This document shows, piece by piece, positions 62,016 through 64,000 of a stretch of 64,000 bases of DNA (positions are counted from its first letter, which is position 1; the number at the start of each line of letters is the position of its first letter). The DNA comes from Anaerosalibacter massiliensis (GTDB lineage: Bacteria > Bacillota > Clostridia > Tissierellales > Sporanaerobacteraceae), in the NCBI GenBank assembly GCA_000751555.1, contig CCEZ01000075.1:155388-219387 (forward strand), written 5' to 3'. A program made the position numbers and the translations under genes. Below the pieces are notes generated by a model that saw only the letters and a program-made list of their open reading frames with translations, was not told the origin of the DNA and made no database searches.

Positions 62016-64000
62016 ATGAAAAAAAAATTATCATTAATTGTTTCATTAATTGCCATCATGATTATATCTTCTGTAATGCCAGTAGATGCTTCAAGTGAAA
62101 TAGATGATACAGAAGCCATCAGATTTGAAATTAATAAACAAGAATTGTCAGAAGGCGATACTTTTACTTTACAAGCTAATATAGTTGATGATTCTTTAGA
62201 TATTGATAAACTTGTAGTTAAATACAGGTTGGAAAATACAGATGATATTAAAGATTTAGAATTAGTCTATAATCCTGACAAAGAATTGTGGGAATTAGAT
62301 TTGGAGATTAATAAAGATTGGCAAGATGGAGTATGGAAATTACACAAAGTAAAATATTCTCTTTCAGAAGATGAAAGTTATCAAAAGTTAGAATGGCAGG
62401 AGCATTTTACTAACGGGGATTTTATTGTAAACAAGATTACTGAACCAACTGCATCTACAGAAGAGGATACCCAAAATGTGCAATCAAATAATTCTACTGT
62501 GGAACCAAAAAATATAGAAGAAGTAAGTTTAGCAGCATATAATAAAATTCAAACATTAAGTAATAGTTTATATTATGAAACTTATTACAATAAAACCCTA
62601 GAAGAAATTTTAGATACCCAAATGACTAAAGGTCCACAAACAGATCTATATGATGGTAGATGGAAGAACGCAAAACGAGAAGATGTAGAATATTATTTAA
62701 ACCCTGAAAATTTTTTGCAATTTAATTCAACTATAGGTTCAAATGAAAATAAGATAGTAGAAGTAACAGCTGATATACTAAATGTAAGGGAAAGACCAAG
62801 TACAACTAGTACAGTAATAACTCAAGTAAAAAAAGGAAGTAAATATACAGTATTAGCTAAATCTAATGACTGGTATAAGATAAATGCTAATGGAAAAACT
62901 GGCTGGATTAGCGGTAATTATATTATAGCAACAAGTAATATAAGATATATTAATTCCGTTCAAGTAATGGTTGATGTGTTAAATGTAAGGGAAAAACCAA
63001 CTATAGAAAGTTCTAGAATATCTCAGGTAAAAAATGGTGATGTATATATTGTACTAGATGAGTCTGATGGATGGTGCAAAATAAATAATAATGGTAAAAT
63101 AGGATGGATTTCTGGTAACTATGTTCAGTTAGTAAATAATGTTCCACGTGATATGTATCAATTTTTAGTTTTGTCAGGTCCATCAGGTGTTAGCGCAGAT
63201 GATTTAAATAATGCACTAAGAGGAAAAGGTATACTAGCAGGAAAAGGACAAGCTTTTATAGAGGCAGGGAAACAACATAATGTTAATGAGTTATATCTAT
63301 TATCTCATGCATTTTTGGAAACTGGAAATGGAACATCAAAATTAGCCACAGGAATACTAGTAGACAAAGTAGATGGTAAGGCAGTCACACCAAGAGTAGT
63401 ATATAATATGTTTGGAATTGGTGCAGCTGATAAAGATCCTTTAAGATTAGGTGCAGAGTATGCATATAAAGAAGGATGGTTTACACCAGAAGCAGCTATT
63501 ATAGGAGGAGCAAAATTTATATCTAAATCTTATATAAATAATCCTAATTATCAACAAGATACTTTATATAAGATGAGATGGAACCCTATAAGTCCAGGTT
63601 CTCATCAATATGCTACTGATATTGGTTGGGCAGTTAAACAAACAAGAAATATAGATATTATGGTGGAAATATATGCTCAATCTAGTAGTGCTAATTTAAA
63701 GTTTGATATACCTAAATATGGTGGTTATGTTGAAGAAGTAGATGAAGAAGAAGATAATACTCCAAAAATTAGTACAATTGAAGTAGTAGCCGATGTATTA
63801 AATGTAAGAGAGAAAGCAAGTACATCTAGTACAAGAATAACCCAAGTAAAAAAAGGAAGTAAATATACAGTATTAGCTGAATCCAATGGTTGGTATAAGA
63901 TAAGTGCTAATGGAAAAACTGGCTGGGTATATGGAGAGCATGTAAAAGAAGCAAAAGAAGAAGATAATACTCCAAAAATTAGTACAATTGAAGTAGTAGC
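62016..64000 (+). CDS. Secreted N-acetylglucosaminidase with SH3b repeats (3' end outside the window)
   Basis: The frame runs from ATG 62016 past the right edge, at least 661 residues. Residues 1-27 are a signal peptide ending VDA. An Ig-like or uncharacterised domain fills about 28-240. Two SH3b domains follow (LNVRERPSTTSTVITQVKKG; LNVREKPTIESSRISQVKNG). A glucosaminidase domain then runs from about 375 to 560 (LYLLSHAFLETGNGTSKLATG, Glu after HAFL as catalytic acid; GIGAADKDPLRLG; SPGSHQYATDIGWA). Another SH3b domain starts near 585, and a repeat of its linker (EEDNTPKISTIEVV) begins again at the edge with a 210-bp period. It would cleave peptidoglycan glycan strands outside the cell. ATG 62016 follows AAAGGAG. 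Confidence 0.9.
   Translation, partial: MKKKLSLIVSLIAIMIISSVMPVDASSEIDDTEAIRFEINKQELSEGDTFTLQANIVDDSLDIDKLVVKYRLENTDDIKDLELVYNPDKELWELDLEINKDWQDGVWKLHKVKYSLSEDESYQKLEWQEHFTNGDFIVNKITEPTASTEEDTQNVQSNNSTVEPKNIEEVSLAAYNKIQTLSNSLYYETYYNKTLEEILDTQMTKGPQTDLYDGRWKNAKREDVEYYLNPENFLQFNSTIGSNENKIVEVTADILNVRERPSTTSTVITQVKKGSKYTVLAKSNDWYKINANGKTGWISGNYIIATSNIRYINSVQVMVDVLNVREKPTIESSRISQVKNGDVYIVLDESDGWCKINNNGKIGWISGNYVQLVNNVPRDMYQFLVLSGPSGVSADDLNNALRGKGILAGKGQAFIEAGKQHNVNELYLLSHAFLETGNGTSKLATGILVDKVDGKAVTPRVVYNMFGIGAADKDPLRLGAEYAYKEGWFTPEAAIIGGAKFISKSYINNPNYQQDTLYKMRWNPISPGSHQYATDIGWAVKQTRNIDIMVEIYAQSSSANLKFDIPKYGGYVEEVDEEEDNTPKISTIEVVADVLNVREKASTSSTRITQVKKGSKYTVLAESNGWYKISANGKTGWVYGEHVKEAKEEDNTPKISTIEVV

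Noticed and set aside
1..64000. CRISPR arrays, tRNA/rRNA genes, intact insertion sequences or prophage genes
   Set aside because: None could be found by eye: no regularly spaced repeats of CRISPR type, no tRNA-like cloverleaf ends, no transposase or integrase frames. Weak tRNA genes could be missed without a computed search.

Overview
The window looks like the chromosome of an AT-rich, endospore-forming, probably anaerobic Bacillota (Clostridia/Tissierellia type). This is inferred from strong Shine-Dalgarno sites, Gram-positive wall genes (LtaS-like sulfatase, SleB-like hydrolase, SH3b glucosaminidase), a phosphotransferase system, sigma-54 regulation and many short anaerobe-type catabolic operons. 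No rRNA, tRNA, CRISPR array or intact insertion sequence was seen.

Positions 1-22.9 kb are mostly carbohydrate and organic-acid catabolism. They hold the end of a transaldolase gene, then an RpiR regulator with a glucose-family PTS EIICB and NanE (amino-sugar uptake and conversion). Next comes a ketodeoxygluconate module: eda-kdgK on the minus strand diverges from an IclR regulator, and a putative organic-acid permease, a hydantoinase/oxoprolinase-family protein, a small zincin-like protein, a YiaK-like reductase and mannonate dehydratase UxuA lie on the plus strand. The eda and permease promoters share a 30-bp element at their start sites, so they probably form one regulon. An MgtC-like protein follows. 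Then comes a sigma-54 operon (CitMHS permease, AtuA-family protein, small AtuA-associated protein) with its own PAS/AAA+/Fis activator. Two gene-poor stretches (14.4-15.2 kb and 19.8-21.0 kb) hold decayed gene fragments. Several are second copies of 3' ends of genes elsewhere in this window. An LtaS-like sulfatase ends this part.

Positions 23.0-61.7 kb are dominated by one very large cell-surface glycan region, preceded by a SleB-like hydrolase and MurJ. Block A (25.9-39.6 kb) has a bacillosamine-type set (PglC, PglD, PglE and PglF homologues), a GNAT acetyltransferase, an ATP-grasp ligase, a Wzz/BY-kinase fusion with a ruined kinase active site, glycosyltransferases, two UDP-sugar dehydrogenases and a Wzy-like polymerase. 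Block B (39.7-44.7 kb) has a broken and an intact TupA-like ATP-grasp gene and a second PglC/PglD/aminotransferase set. Block C (45.6-61.7 kb) has an epimerase, a third initiating sugar-phosphate transferase, a CDP-glycerol-type transferase, a cytidylyltransferase-Gfo/Idh fusion, more glycosyltransferases, a second polymerase, WecC, WecB, a second MurJ and another ATP-grasp ligase. Blocks B and C start from closely related promoters. My reading is that these genes build one or more uronic-acid-rich wall polymers that may be decorated with polyol phosphate and with amide-linked groups.

The window ends inside a secreted glucosaminidase with SH3b repeats.
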